From Saccoglossus kowalevskii (taxonomy: Eukaryota; Hemichordata; Enteropneusta; Harrimaniidae): 24,048 nucleotides of DNA. The translations under genes were made by a program, and so were the position numbers. Location of the stretch: positions 169,138-193,185 of the forward strand of contig NW_003147283.1 of the NCBI RefSeq assembly GCF_000003605.2. Reading direction: 5' to 3'. The notes under the pieces were generated by a model. The model saw nothing but the letters and a program-made list of their open reading frames with translations. It had not been told where the DNA came from and did no database searches. Positions 1 to 11,216 of the stretch are shown here, in pieces. How positions within the stretch are numbered: the stretch's first letter is position 1; each line of letters starts with the position of its first letter.

Positions 1-695
1 GTGATGTTTGCGAAAAAACCAGTATTATCCCATTAGCTACAAAAAAACTAAAATATGTTTGAAAAACACTGCACAGAAACAATGCATAATGACAAAAAAG
101 GCACTAATCACAAAAATAAACTTCGTACTTACAGACAGCTGAAAACTGATTTTGCACTTGAAAAATACCTTGAAATTATTAAAAACCCCATCCACAGATC
201 ATCTATGACTAAACTGAGGATAAGTGCCCACATACTTCAGATTGAATTTAGGCGATATCACAACATAGATATCTTAAATAGAACATGCCCTGTCTGTGAC
301 TCCAATGAAATTGAAGACGAAGAACACTTCCTCTTCAATTGTAATCTGTACAAATTTGAAAAAAGATGCTTTGTTTGAAAACTTAAACTTATCCGGTAAT
401 ATGAAAGCACTTCTCAATAACAAAAATTCTGAAACCGTCCAAGCAATTGCCAAGTTTATCAGCGACTGTTTCACTAAAAGAGAGAATTTCATGAAAAGCA
501 ATTTACCAGCTGCCTCAAAATAACACCAAAAAATATTTATATAATAATATTTTCACAGTATTACTATTTATTTCTTTTTTATTATTATTATTATTATTAC
601 TTTTGTATTTTATTGTTCCTTATATCCTTATTGTATTCTAATCTAGATCCCAGAAGGGATACGATATCAATAAAGGTTGTTATACTTATAAAGTC
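1..695 (+). mobile_element. 3' end of a non-LTR retrotransposon (LINE), broken
   Basis: This is the C-terminal end of a LINE reverse-transcriptase polyprotein followed by a short 3' UTR. The main open frame runs 55-378. It holds the KLRTYRQLK stretch and the ISAHILQIEFRRYHN stretch, then a terminal zinc-binding motif CX2CX9HX4C (CPVC ... H ... C). I recognise this arrangement from the end of many invertebrate LINE proteins. The frame is lost at an A-run near 360-365, and similar protein sense continues in another frame to a stop at about 523, so at least one frameshift is present. The sense upstream of 55 also appears to sit in a third frame. An AATAAA signal lies near 669. The 5' part lies outside the window. 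No target-site duplication could be fixed. The clade was not assigned. Confidence 0.75.
581..599. repeat. (ATT)n microsatellite
   Basis: About six ATT units lie in the 3' UTR of the LINE fragment, just after a T-rich run. Confidence 0.85.
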
Positions 696-699
696 AGGG

Positions 700-1775
700 T
701 GAAGTTAAAATAAAGTTGTGTTGAGGTTTTGTTGTCTGGTGGTACAAATCTTAGCATATACCATATTTTGTACTAAAATGTGGGAATCGTCTATTTATAA
801 TAAGGGTCCACTGTGTATTGACGTTTTATCCATTTCTTTTAAATAGTACCACAATAACGGGGAAATGACATCTGCATATGATATAAATACAAACGATAAA
901 CTATGATTATATTAACGTCCGGGTAAATTACAGCAAGTATGGTCTGATTGCTAGATTAGAAGCACTTAGACTGGAACATTGTAACATTTCAACCTCTGAG
1001 TCAATTTTATTCAAGGGACGATAGAATTATCTCGAATATGCAATCAGAAGATATCTGGATCACGGTTTAAATTCGCCCATAATACACGGAAACAACATGT
1101 AGTAGTCGCGCTAACAATAACTTAGGTAGTACGGCTCATATTAATCGTGACTACAATTACACATCTAAAGTACATAGTAAAAGGGAGATGTAACTTCCTT
1201 TACCAAATATTTTTCATATCCACGCATACAATTGTGAAATCTTAAATTCTAACGCATGGACATCGAAATGCTTTCTAGTGTTTTAAATCAGACAAGTTCA
1301 TTGGACCTACAATCTATGGAGTCGTCAACTGATTGAACGGTTTCTTTCACCTGTGCACTAATTGGTCACGTAATGTAAAGCAAAATTTGAATTAATAAAG
1401 ATTTCTAATTCATGTTCCCGCCCGTTCCATGACGCGAACTGACCAATTACAGACATGGATTGGCCCGACGAGACGTTCTTGTCATATTCGTCTTTGATAG
1501 TAGCTAGTACAATACTGACAATACTGGTTTCTTTGCCATTTTGGAACTAAAATAAGATTCTCCAGTAATGCATAATACTAAACAAGGAAAATAAATGTTT
1601 ATCGAGCAAATAATGACTTGATACTTTCATTTGAAGCAATCAATTTTCCAACTTGTTACATTGTTTCAACTATTTTATTCATCGCTCAACCAACATCAAA
1701 TTATTCTTGTGGATGTGTTTATTTTCATAATTAAATATATACAAATTGATTCATAGTTATTGGTCAAAACCTGTT
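700..1775. other. non-coding, nothing recognised
   Basis: AT-rich sequence with stops in all frames and no open frame of convincing length or composition. No RNA gene or repeat was recognised. Confidence 0.6.
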
Positions 1776-1779
1776 ACTT

Positions 1780-2003
1780 CTGAAGTTAGATGGTAACCAT
1801 CTTTGATTTCAAACTGGAGTCTCTTTGAAGCTAAGGGGTACTCAATCTTGATTTCAGTCTAGAGACCTTCTGAAGTTAGGGGGCAACTAACATTTATTTC
1901 AAACTACAACCTTTCTGAAGTTAGGGTAGCCAACATTTATTGCAAACTACAGTCTTTCTGAAATTAGGGGGTAGCCATCTTTAATTCAAACTAGAGAATT
2001 TCA
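1780..2003. repeat. 45-bp degenerate minisatellite, five units
   Basis: Units begin with CTGAAGTTA or close variants at 1780, 1825, 1870, 1915 and 1958, so the spacing is 45, 45, 45 and 43. Each carries a G-rich segment (such as AGGGGG), a CATTTATTTC-like segment and CAAACTA near its end. The last unit is followed by AATTTCAG and GCTACCCC, which are reverse complements of its own CTGAAATT and GGGGTAGC. The array has no open frame on either strand that would make it coding. Confidence 0.85.
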
Positions 2004-2009
2004 GAATTG

Positions 2010-2995
2010 CTACCCCGTATTAGAATCTCATGACATGTCGGGAATATGTTTGGTTACCATGATTGTTTTTTTTTTAATTTCAGAATTATAACTTATCTCT
2101 GTCAATAAACTATGTTTGGTTTGAAAGTTCCTGTCTTCTCATCTTTCCATGCATTTGATCTAGTTCACTACAATAACATGATGTCATTATGATGTTTCGT
2201 AAGAATTCGACGTAACAAAAATAACACTATATGGTAGAGATCAAACACGTGATTATCCCCAATCTAACCAATAGTATGGTGTATATTGAAGTCATCAGAG
2301 CAGGGTCCATTGGGTGTCATTAATGTCGTTATTGTGTAATGGCTACTTCAAATCGTCAAATGGCGGTACATAGCTGAGACACGGACACGACACGTAGAAT
2401 GAATGTCCCAGTCGGCGCCTAATACTCGTATAACTACACAACTGACGTGTTTAATCAAATACATTAGGTGCCTTTGGTTTAACTGCGTGTAGCAATTTTA
2501 TATTTTAAAGCTTCAACCATTATTTATGCTCGGGTAGAAAGGTCATGTTTGAATGATGTACACACTTTTCTGTGTATCGAATCACGTGACCTTGCGCTGT
2601 TTTACTCAATGTGCCGATACATAGTTAGGGTACAGATGATATCGTATCAAGTGTTTCTCTCTTACAGATTTTTTTTAACATATTCGAACAACGATACAAA
2701 TTTGTTGCATAGATTGAGTTCATAATGATGGAAGACCATCTTTCATGAGACTAATATACCAACAACACTACTCGGGGAGATGTGCAAACAAACACTACTA
2801 GAAAACTAATCTCAAACTTGGTTCATTCGGTCAGATTATTCATGTCAGATATCTGAGAGGGAGTGCTGCGAATCATACATACATCTGAGATATTATCAGT
2901 TTAACCAGAAAGTATTGACCATGCAAAATTTCCAGTGTGTTTAAATAGTTCACACAGTCAGCGTTTGCTTTATAGGTCAACATATTATTATTCAT
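2010..2995. other. non-coding, nothing firm
   Basis: No credible coding frame. A T-run ending in TTTCAG at about 2083 and an AATAAA at about 2103 could look like a terminal exon acceptor and poly(A) signal, but no coding sense supports this. CACGTG motifs lie at 2246 and 2583. Confidence 0.5.
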
Positions 2996-2996
2996 T

Positions 2997-3138
2997 TACT
3001 GTAAAATTTTCGCCGAAGGAATGATTCATATTTTACATTCAACTTGTCAAAAATCAGTGAAAATAAATTCCATACAAAACACTTAAAAAGTCTTTTCAGC
3101 GAAAATTAATTCCAGCTAAAATAAAATATTCTACAGTA
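2997..3138. mobile_element. small MITE-like inverted-repeat element, tentative
   Basis: A 142-bp segment begins TACTGTAAAAT and ends with the reverse complement of TACTGTAGAAT, giving terminal inverted repeats of about 11 bp with one mismatch. Inside, two related stretches, GTGAAAATAAATTCCA near 3057 and GCGAAAATTAATTCCA near 3099, repeat with a spacing of about 42. Short non-coding elements of this size with such ends are typical of MITEs. No clear target-site duplication is visible, so this could also be a degenerate satellite fragment. Confidence 0.4.
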
Positions 3139-3234
3139 CTTTATGTAAATAATTTTGACTACATTTTCACTTACTAAGATGCGTCTACTGTTACAGACAA
3201 TTCAATTGGCTCATTTCTATTTATGAATTAAAGA

Positions 3235-3630
3235 GCGCTAGTCGCCGCACCACACAGGCGCGAGGTCTTATATGAACAAAAGATGGCAACATTGGTTTAT
3301 GCGTAGACCAACGAGTACAAACTGAGACGTTACCGAGCTTTAACTCGGAAATTTCTTTCAAATTAGTGATTGGAAGGTATCGATGGAGTCATCAATGATA
3401 CTTAGTGCACGTCGCGCCCAAGTCAAAACGCGTACTCGTGATTTCCATTAGAATAGAACATTGGATTGTGCGAAAATCAATGTTTATCAAAACAAATGTG
3501 GCACGTGCGCGACGCGACGACCACCGCCCTTTAATGCCATTATCACCCGACTGCAACATGCTGAAGTAACTAGGGACAAGTTTAACTGGCAATAGTTTTC
3601 GTTAGTTATCACATTTCGCGAGAAACGCTA
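3235..3630. promoter_or_regulatory. CpG-rich patch, candidate regulatory element
   Basis: I count 30 CpG dinucleotides in about 396 bp, against about 2 in the 300 bp at 1741-2040. The patch includes a CACGTG core within GCACGTGCGCGACGCGACG (3501-3519) and a TTTCGCGAGAAA near-palindrome near 3615. Short open frames exist here but none has recognisable protein sense. Local CpG density like this often marks promoters or unmethylated enhancers. The direction of any transcript cannot be read from the sequence. Confidence 0.5.
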
Positions 3631-3773
3631 CCCATCCCAGGTGTGTTACGTCATTGCATAGACCAATTGTCATTAGTGTTGATAGGTTGTCGCAAAATCA
3701 CGTCTCAACCGGCTTCTTTGCTGTGCTTTATTTACGGCATGGATATCAGCCGATAACAATAAGTCCTGTCCAG

Positions 3774-3781
3774 TGACGTCA
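3774..3781. promoter_or_regulatory. perfect CRE palindrome TGACGTCA
   Basis: An exact 8-bp CRE (CREB/ATF site), shortly downstream of the CpG-rich patch. A related TTACGTCA lies near 3648. Confidence 0.5.
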
Positions 3782-4820
3782 TTCTGACAAATCGGTCGTA
3801 CTGATATTTGTATAGAAGTGAATTAATTTTGTGAAGTTATTAGGCTGGCAGGTTAATAAGGTTCATTTTTATATTGAAATATAAAGATTATTATTGCTTT
3901 ATTTTTATTTCTCAAGCAGGTTTAAGTTCATTGACTTCCACAAGTTAAGATTATGCAAACTATGATCGTACATTTTTTTCTGTTGCACCTAAGAAAGATA
4001 TTTCGTTAATCATAATATAATGAGTTCTGGGTCTAATTGAAAACGATATGTTATCTTATTTATGTATTTAGCATATTGTGGCGGGTTAGTGCCATTAACG
4101 ACGAAAATGAATAAAAATCTCTTTAAAACTTCTCTAAATTTCAATTATTTATCACAATTTGTTCCTCTCAAGTAATTAAGACGCACTAGAGTGAGTGGTC
4201 CGCAAGAAATGGAAAAATATTATTATTTTATCTCGGAAATTATCCTTCATTATTTTCTATGAATTATTACCCCCTTTTCGAACGTTTAAATGTTTAACGA
4301 TTAATCCGCAAAATAGAAGAAATCAATTTACATTATCAAAATTGCTGTTAAGAGACAACCAAATTATAATTTAATGTGTCACAGGATGCCACAGTTAGTA
4401 TGAACTTTAAAATGGAAGTGGGATGAATATGCGAATGAAGAAACATGTAATAACAATTTATACTGATTTAATAGCGCCGTTATGAACCTCGTAAATACAT
4501 ATTTGTTGGAATATATATGCTGTAACAGGTATCATTAGTCACGTTAGTTTAGTTACTTGTGAATATTTCACCATATACCATCATCACGGTGTGAAATAAA
4601 TTGTGTAATCGAACAGCCTGTTGCTTGCCCTGCTGGCTACTGGCCGTCGAGTATAGACAGCATTCTATTTGTTCATCAAATGAGTTTTGCCAAATGACTG
4701 ACCATATTGGGGATATAGAAAATGCTCAACAAGCTATCATTAATGTCAAGTACAGAGTTTATTACGTTTCTTAAGTCTCTCACGACCGCCGTATCTAAAT
4801 AATTTCCCGATAAGAAATTG

Positions 4821-4834
4821 CGGAAGTGACGCAA
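4821..4834 (+). promoter_or_regulatory. ETS/CRE-like composite site
   Basis: CGGAAGTGACGCAA joins an ETS core (GGAAGT) to a CRE-like half (TGACG), a known composite for ETS factors with CREB/ATF or C/EBP. A second AGGAAG and a TGCGCGTCA follow at once. Confidence 0.35.
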
Positions 4835-5246
4835 AGGAAGTTGCGCGTCACAGTTTTGAAAGATGTATCGGTGTTTGAATAACAATAGCTGAATATGAGT
4901 CTGTAAAAATAGGTGCTCACTTCCTGTGTCCCATAGAATATACCAGGAAGAGAATCATGAATGAAACGTAAACATATCCTTTCCTTTAATGTCGAATCGT
5001 GGCGCTCTTCAAAACGAAAAGGTCATCATTTCCACCGGCAGACAGTGCTAAAAATAATCATGTTGATTAGTGCTTGCAGCACAATGGTTTTTTTCAAATA
5101 CACAAAGGTTACTAAATTTAAACATCATCTCGGAAATTGTTTTTTATTCCGTCTTTTTGTCATTGACACCAAAATTTCGCCTGTTACGGAAACGAATAGT
5201 AGTTCCGCTGCACGATAAAATGCCACTGTGCGTCATTTCCAAACCA

Positions 5247-5254
5247 TGACGTCA
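5247..5254. promoter_or_regulatory. perfect CRE palindrome TGACGTCA
   Basis: Second exact CRE in the interval. CGTCATTT lies about 15 bp upstream. Confidence 0.45.
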
Positions 5255-5367
5255 GTGAAACACTAACAAGCTATTTTACTGCAATTTGAACAAAAACTTT
5301 ACAAAAGCCTGTTTTCCTGAACTGTTCAAGACAGGGAACCTAGATATCGGCTGTAAAGTGTCACTAG

Positions 5368-5375
5368 TGACGTCA
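5368..5375. promoter_or_regulatory. perfect CRE palindrome TGACGTCA
   Basis: Third exact CRE, 121 bp from the second. Its flanks AGTGACGTCACACTGA extend the dyad slightly. Confidence 0.45.
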
Positions 5376-6383
5376 CACTGACTCAGAATGATTCAGTGAG
5401 TTTAAATATTCTCTCTATAGTGGCAACACACTGCGTCAACTGAAGTCTATCGGTGCTCAATTACTGAGCAATAACAAGAACTTTGCGTAACTATTCTGGA
5501 AAAAATTAAAGTCCCTCTACTACTAGCACATAATTCAACACGTAGTATCTCAGATCAGATGTCTGAGCTAGTCACAGTATAAACTATAGTTGGCGACCTT
5601 TTCTAATTTGAAACTATGGTCTGAAGTAGTAGGTGAATGGGAAAACAAACTGCACCAAGACTGTCATAATGTGAAATTGTTGTCGGGCATGTGTGAATAT
5701 TTCGAACAGATAATCCCGACCCTAATAAAGTTGAATGAGCAGTAGAACATAATCTATAGGCCACCGTTCCATTAATGTCCACCCAATACAACACTGCCTA
5801 ATATTATATAATATTATTCTCACACAAAATAACACGCACGGGTGAATGTTTCTTTAAATGACATTGAATTGTGTGACTGTTTGCTGATTTCAGTATAGGG
5901 TGATTTATGTACGAGTATTTCATCATATCCGCCATTTTGTTCATCATATTTGGTAGCTAGTTATGTTATAAGTCTACTACAGCTAAATATGTTTAAATGT
6001 ACTTCGAAATCTTGAAAATATGTAGTTGCTATAGTGACAGTACACAAGCCACATATAAGTGAACAAGTCTATATGATTTTGTTTCAATCTAATTATTCCG
6101 TGTATCAGAAACTCGCAGTGGTCTGTTTATTTTAATGATACTCTAATCTGTCGCAGCGTGACTAGGGGTGTATGTAAGCAGTCTATATGACAGCGGGTCT
6201 GTGCTGTAAGTTTTCGTTTTTTTTCATGCAAATAGTTTAACAAACAATCTTTCTCGCGCTGTCTAATACAGTCATAAACAACGATGTGAATTGATGCCAA
6301 ACTGAGCGAAAACACAACACTATACTTTGAGAACATAATATTATCCACAATTGAAATTTACAACAGAAATCAAGTGTCACTTA

Positions 6384-6471
6384 GCGGGAAGACCATCCTT
6401 ATTATTGCTGATTGAACGATAAGTGTCGGGTGTAACAAATAGTCGGAAGAGCGGGAAATGAAAGCGGGAAA
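6384..6471 (+). promoter_or_regulatory. cluster of GCGGGAA (E2F-like) sites
   Basis: GCGGGAA occurs at 6384 and GCGGGAAA at 6451 and 6464. The last two match the E2F consensus (TTTCCCGC on the other strand) and are 13 bp apart. The surrounding plus strand is purine-rich with many GGAA cores. A TATATATA lies at 6560-6567, about 90 bp downstream. No coding frame follows, so any promoter would have to serve an unseen exon or a non-coding transcript. Confidence 0.4.
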
Positions 6472-6626
6472 CGAGCTTTGGGAATTGAAGTTTTATGGAG
6501 ACAATGAAATCGGAGGAAAACAGAAAGATAACGAGAAGGCCAATTTGACTATGGGGTGATATATATACGGCCCTAATTAACTTTAGTTTGGATCGTATCA
6601 TCACTTTTTATAGCTTACTGTTTTTC

Positions 6627-6684
6627 CGCCAAAATTGATAGTTGATTTGGCGAGTTTTTACTGAAAAGTAGAACAAACTCGCCA
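6627..6684. repeat. overlapping inverted repeats with TTTGGCG arms
   Basis: Three arms alternate: CGCCAAA (6627-6633), TTTGGCGAGTTT (6646-6657) and AAACTCGCCA (6675-6684). The middle arm can pair with the first over 7 bp or with the third over 10 bp, so two hairpins exclude each other. TTTGGCG is itself E2F-like and lies about 160 bp from the GCGGGAA cluster. Confidence 0.6.
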
Positions 6685-6689
6685 CTTGT

Positions 6690-7685
6690 TTAATAGTGAG
6701 TAACAGTCATGGTTACACTAATGACACGACATCTGTGAGCCGATGATATAAAAAAACACTTTAGCCTGAGAGAAAATATGAGGTCATATTTCATGGTATT
6801 ATCGCCGTCTTTGTAAACACCTAGAACATTGTGCCGAGGCGTCGGCATGGGAACTGATGTAGCTCACATGATAACACGTACTTGGTCGTTTTATCGAACA
6901 CAGTGGCAGCGACAACATTAAAGTTTACACCCACTCTATATCAACCAGAATATTTGTTACCAAAAAAATAATAAGTTTGTGTGTAGCTCTCACAACATAT
7001 TCAATGAAAATAACACATGGTGATTTTTAACCAATTACAGCACTGTTTCAAATTCAATAATACAATCATAAGGTAATACAAGTGTGTTCAACGGAAACCC
7101 CCATGGAATCATATACCCTAACTCTAAATTCGCGGTAATCGCGTTTCCGAGATTCTGATCCAAAAACAATCCCGGTAGTACCCTCAACGATTAATATAAA
7201 TACAATATTTCTTAATTATTTCAGACAGGTTTTGACACATCCAAATTAATCACCTTCATATATCTTGGCGATAAAACAGGAAATTCATTTTACTCTGAAC
7301 ATAAAATAACCTGGCAGCGATAAAATATTTTAACTACTGACACGAACCATGTTGACGGTATTCTTAATAATATTTAAGTAATACACCTTTCAGATTGGAA
7401 ATACAGTCTTGATTGAGGTTGTGAGATTACGAGAAAGAATGTATAGACTATCGTTGCGCGCCAATTTTCTGTTCACGGCAAAGAACTACCAAACATGTTT
7501 TAGCCCAACCATGCTGATTAAATATACATAACTTAAACACACAACATCTGAGGAAATATAAATATATGCACAAATGTACAAAATAAATACAGTACAATAG
7601 AGTTCATTTGTAGTTCAGAATTTCGAAATTCCCGTCATGATACAGAGAGTATGATCGATGTACATTGCACTATAATAACTGAATT
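6690..7685. other. non-coding, nothing recognised
   Basis: AT-rich with no supported gene. A single GCGCGCCAA (E2F-like in reverse) lies at 7456-7464. Confidence 0.55.
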
Positions 7686-7689
7686 TGAG

Positions 7690-7733
7690 CAATGATGCAA
7701 ACGTTATAAAATTTTATTACGTTTGCGTCATTG
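7690..7733. repeat. 44-bp near-perfect palindrome without spacer
   Basis: Two 22-bp arms meet at TAAAA|TTTTA near 7711/7712. Twenty of the 22 positions pair; the mismatches are at arm positions 7 and 16. The outer ends read CAATGATGC and GCGTCATTG. Symmetry fades outside the core. Such a sequence can extrude a cruciform or be the core of a fold-back element. Confidence 0.85.
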
Positions 7734-7739
7734 GTTCAT

Positions 7740-8630
7740 TTAAACAATGATATCATAGTTAGGGATACATTGGAGACATAAACTTGGTATGCAAATTGCC
7801 TACTTAATATTCACAATTAAATGGTGCAAACCTTTTCTACGATACATCCTCATTATTTTAAAGGGCCGCGTTCGTCGCCACGCGTCGTGTTCAATATGAG
7901 TCTTCTACGCAATCACATACATTTTTTGTTTAATTACACGAAATTTGACAACCGTCCTTTAACTCATTATGTATGCGTCAAGCTACAGTATAGCCTCTGA
8001 AATAAAATACGAATTTACTGTTCAAAATAGACCGCATTTATCAAGCTCGTCTAGTTATTCAGTTAAAGAGAATGGGTCTAAAATTAAAGTGGTCGACGAC
8101 AGACTGACCGTTTTTCATTAAATCGACCCCACCCAAAACCCAATTCAGTTACTACTCTCAGAGCTTACCAACTGTCATTGCGGCAAAACCAAATAAATAA
8201 AAACAATATGTTCGTGTACGATGTAAATGGGAGCATATTTCGTCAATATTTTATTTAGTATACAATTTTCATCGATGTGATTGTCCTGCCCAAGTTCATG
8301 ATCGACCGAAATAATAAAACGTCGTCAATAAAGGAACCGCGTGTCCGCCTCTAATTCTCCTAGGTTATTTCCGTTTAACGACCACCCAGGGAAAAAACGT
8401 TCATCTTAAACTTGAACGATTTCATGACACTTGATGATATTTCGCCCTTTTATTAGGTCATGAAACCGTTTGAATACACCGGCGATTTGATGTGCATCTC
8501 AGGTGCGGAAGTTTCAGGTGCGAAACACTGACTTCCTGTTCTTTGTACTTACCAATAGGAGTCTCTTGCATGTTTTCATCGATTCGTTGCAAATATAATT
8601 GTTATTGTACTTTAGACGGACTAATGAGAT
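7740..8630. other. non-coding with one short direct repeat
   Basis: No supported gene. TCAGGTGCG occurs twice, at 8499 and 8514, 15 bp apart, each containing a CAGGTG E-box. Nothing else stands out. Confidence 0.5.
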
Positions 8631-8631
8631 A

Positions 8632-8634
<3 letters not shown>

Positions 8635-8687
<53 letters not shown>
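8635..8687. repeat. (TA)n microsatellite, about 53 bp
   Basis: An uninterrupted alternating AT tract of about 26 units. Confidence 0.95.
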
Positions 8688-8688
<1 letters not shown>

Positions 8689-8689
8689 C

Positions 8690-9176
8690 TTATAATTTAA
8701 TACGAACATAAGTTTTATACCCAAGTAGTACTTTCGGCGAAATCTGAAAACGGACACAACTAAAATAATTTAATATACTTAAACTAAAACTAAATAAATA
8801 TTTTTTTCGTCTGGACATCATGATGATGTAATATTGCATCCCACTCTCATGTTGTTGTGTGTTGTCCAACACAGTTGTTATTTTCTAATCTCCAATGGTG
8901 CGACAAACTGACCCACATTGTGTTTAACGCAAACACGTAAATACTAACATCCAGGGTACTCATATCAATTTAGATTAATTGTTGTTCTATGAAGCCAATA
9001 AAATTAAATTTCCACTGAATTTATGATTCAGCGAAATATTAATATTGTATTTGTGGTATGACTCAGTTGAAGAGATGTGTTCACAACGACTCAAGGGACA
9101 ATGGAAAACAACAGCAAAACATGGACAACATCAGCTAATCGCGCCACCAATAGTTTCGGTTCTACAGTCGACACAT
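8690..9176. other. non-coding, nothing firm
   Basis: AT-rich and without a supported gene. A GCGCCACCAAT motif at 9141 is repeated exactly at 9929. Confidence 0.5.
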
Positions 9177-9191
9177 CCACAAGGTGGCGCT
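9177..9191 (+). promoter_or_regulatory. CTCF-like site, forward
   Basis: CCACAAGGTGGCGCT matches the CTCF core shared by vertebrates and Drosophila (CCAC-N-AGGTGGCGC). The 34% GC context makes a chance match of this length unlikely but possible. Confidence 0.45.
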
Positions 9192-9926
9192 CTCACAAAA
9201 CACAGGCACCCATAATATTTGCATTTATTTGTCTTCACTATACTCTCATTTGATTGAATATTTTTGTTAAACTTCATCCATTTAATAATGATGGATGAGC
9301 CAGAGATGTGGCAGCTTTTTTAACAGACGTGGACAGTCAAAATGTTACATTGCACGTTATACCTAGTTGTGATATCCCTGTTATCCTATGTCCACCACCA
9401 AGGAAAAAACAGAGATAAAAACATTATTATTTCAAATTCTCTGGCAACCTGTGTCTGAAAGTAATGCAGTACATAGTACAGAGAAAGTGTCGGACTACAC
9501 TGTTATCCCATAAAGGCAAAACCAAATGAACTTTTAAATATTTGAGTTAATTGAACTTGAACGTCTGTGAGCTGCTGAGTTGCTTACCTTGCTACTGCTT
9601 CCCGCTATTCCCTAATGTAATTGCCCGCCCATCTTATCAATTACTGTCAGCGTAACGTTGAAGACAGTATTTCCCGACTATATTATCGAACCAAGAGACA
9701 AGATAGAGAGTTTCCGCTGAATATACGACAGCCGTATTTGTATACAAATGTTTATACAAGTTTTACAATGTTGAAAATCAGTGTGTTTGAGAAACAAAGT
9801 TTTGTTGGTGATTGTTACATTAATTATTGTACACATCTAACCAAAGAACGGTGATGAAACGGTTTAATCACATTCGTAATTATAGCGTCCTCATACATGA
9901 ATTTTAAAAGCAGTACGTAATGTAAC

Positions 9927-9940
9927 AGCGCCACCAATGG
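9927..9940 (-). promoter_or_regulatory. CTCF-like site, reverse, weaker
   Basis: The reverse strand reads CCATTGGTGGCGCT, which has two core differences from the forward site at 9177. The two sites face each other about 740 bp apart. Confidence 0.3.
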
Positions 9941-9944
9941 GCAA

Positions 9945-11090
9945 TATTGTATAACATTTCCCTATACGTTTCTCTATACGTTTCATACGGAACCTTGTTG
10001 CGAGCAATGCCATGTATATATTTCAAACTGTATGTATTACATATAATAGGACAATAAACCAACCTTAGATATTACCTTAGATAAAATCTCATATACTGGG
10101 AATACTCGACCGGGTCAACGTTTCAAATGAAGCAGGTACAAGTGTGGTTAATTCAGCTGAATATATGGGACAATTATAACGGCGATGTTTCTGTTTACTA
10201 ATTGATATTTGACATATAATGAAACAATTATACTATATCAACGACTATTTACATACATACATTTGATAGTCATATATTCTGGGGGTGTAAACAAGAACCT
10301 GAAACAACACCATATTGTAAAGTCTAAAAAATATGACCATCTGTTTAGCGCTATCCAACCACTTTAAGTCCAAGCTGGACGACACATGCTGGAAGTTACA
10401 ATGACAAGTAAATACTTCACATTTTACTGGTATTTGATTGCATATATATCAAGGACGTACATGATGGTACAATTCAGTTGGTCGAGAATAAACACGTTAT
10501 GATAGACGCCCTCACCAATGGTGAATACCAGTGACGTATTTGACGAACAGATCTCGTAGTAATTCACATATTTTTTTGCGATTCTAAAGATATTTAATAT
10601 TTATCTATATATAATACATTTAAAAGAAATTCCATGTAGGTAATATTGACACGCATTAAAAATTGCACGTGATAAATACAAAAATAACTCAATTTAATAA
10701 TAATATTATAAGTTTTTTTATTTAAAGCTTAATATATTACAGTCCATCTAACACGATAAGTATCGGATAATGTGTTAGTACCCCCAGCTCTTCTGAGTAT
10801 GAAGTCTTTCATCGCTGAATAATGTTCATAAGTAGTGCACCAGCATCAAATAAAAACGAAATAAGCACACAAGCTAGTGTGGTACAGTGAAAGAGTATAT
10901 GCAAATGAGAGGTATGTGAACAATTAATCACCAGGAACACCTTGCTATTCACACACCTTTGTCGGATTTTATATTTGGGTAAAAATAAAGATTGTGACCG
11001 GAGAAATCTATAAAAACACATATTAACCTCCTACGCGACTCACCATAACGACAATGGATCTAAATAAGCTAATTGAGGAAATGAATTATC
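9945..11090. other. non-coding 3' flank of the receptor gene
   Basis: Lies downstream of the receptor on its coding strand. No supported gene. A minus-strand AATAAA at 10717-10722 could be a distal poly(A) signal about 495 bp after the receptor stop. Confidence 0.45.
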
Positions 11091-11091
11091 A

Positions 11092-11097
11092 TTTAAT
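11092..11097 (-). terminator. candidate poly(A) signal ATTAAA
   Basis: On the minus strand ATTAAA, the common variant signal, lies about 120 nt downstream of the receptor stop codon. AATAAA at 10722-10717 is the alternative. Confidence 0.4.
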
Positions 11098-11216
11098 AAA
11101 CAAACAATATAAATTACAATTTTGTAATATTGGTCAAATTTTTGAACGCGTGATAGAGAAAACCGACGAATTCTGATAATACAACAAAATGCAGCCGTAT
11201 ACATGTAGATTGATAG

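Larger units (their letters stand above)
3640..6380. other. non-coding with scattered CRE/ETS-like sites
   Basis: No convincing coding frame. The interval holds three perfect TGACGTCA palindromes and an ETS/CRE-like composite, listed separately. A CCGCCATTTTG (YY1-like) site lies near 5928. Otherwise ordinary AT-rich sequence. Confidence 0.5.

Noticed and set aside
2083-2110. Acceptor-like TTTCAG and AATAAA as a terminal exon
   Set aside because: No coding sense between them and no matching donor or upstream exon.
3392-3592. 66-codon minus-strand frame in the CpG-rich patch
   Set aside because: No recognisable domain; its openness is explained by locally raised GC, which reduces stops.
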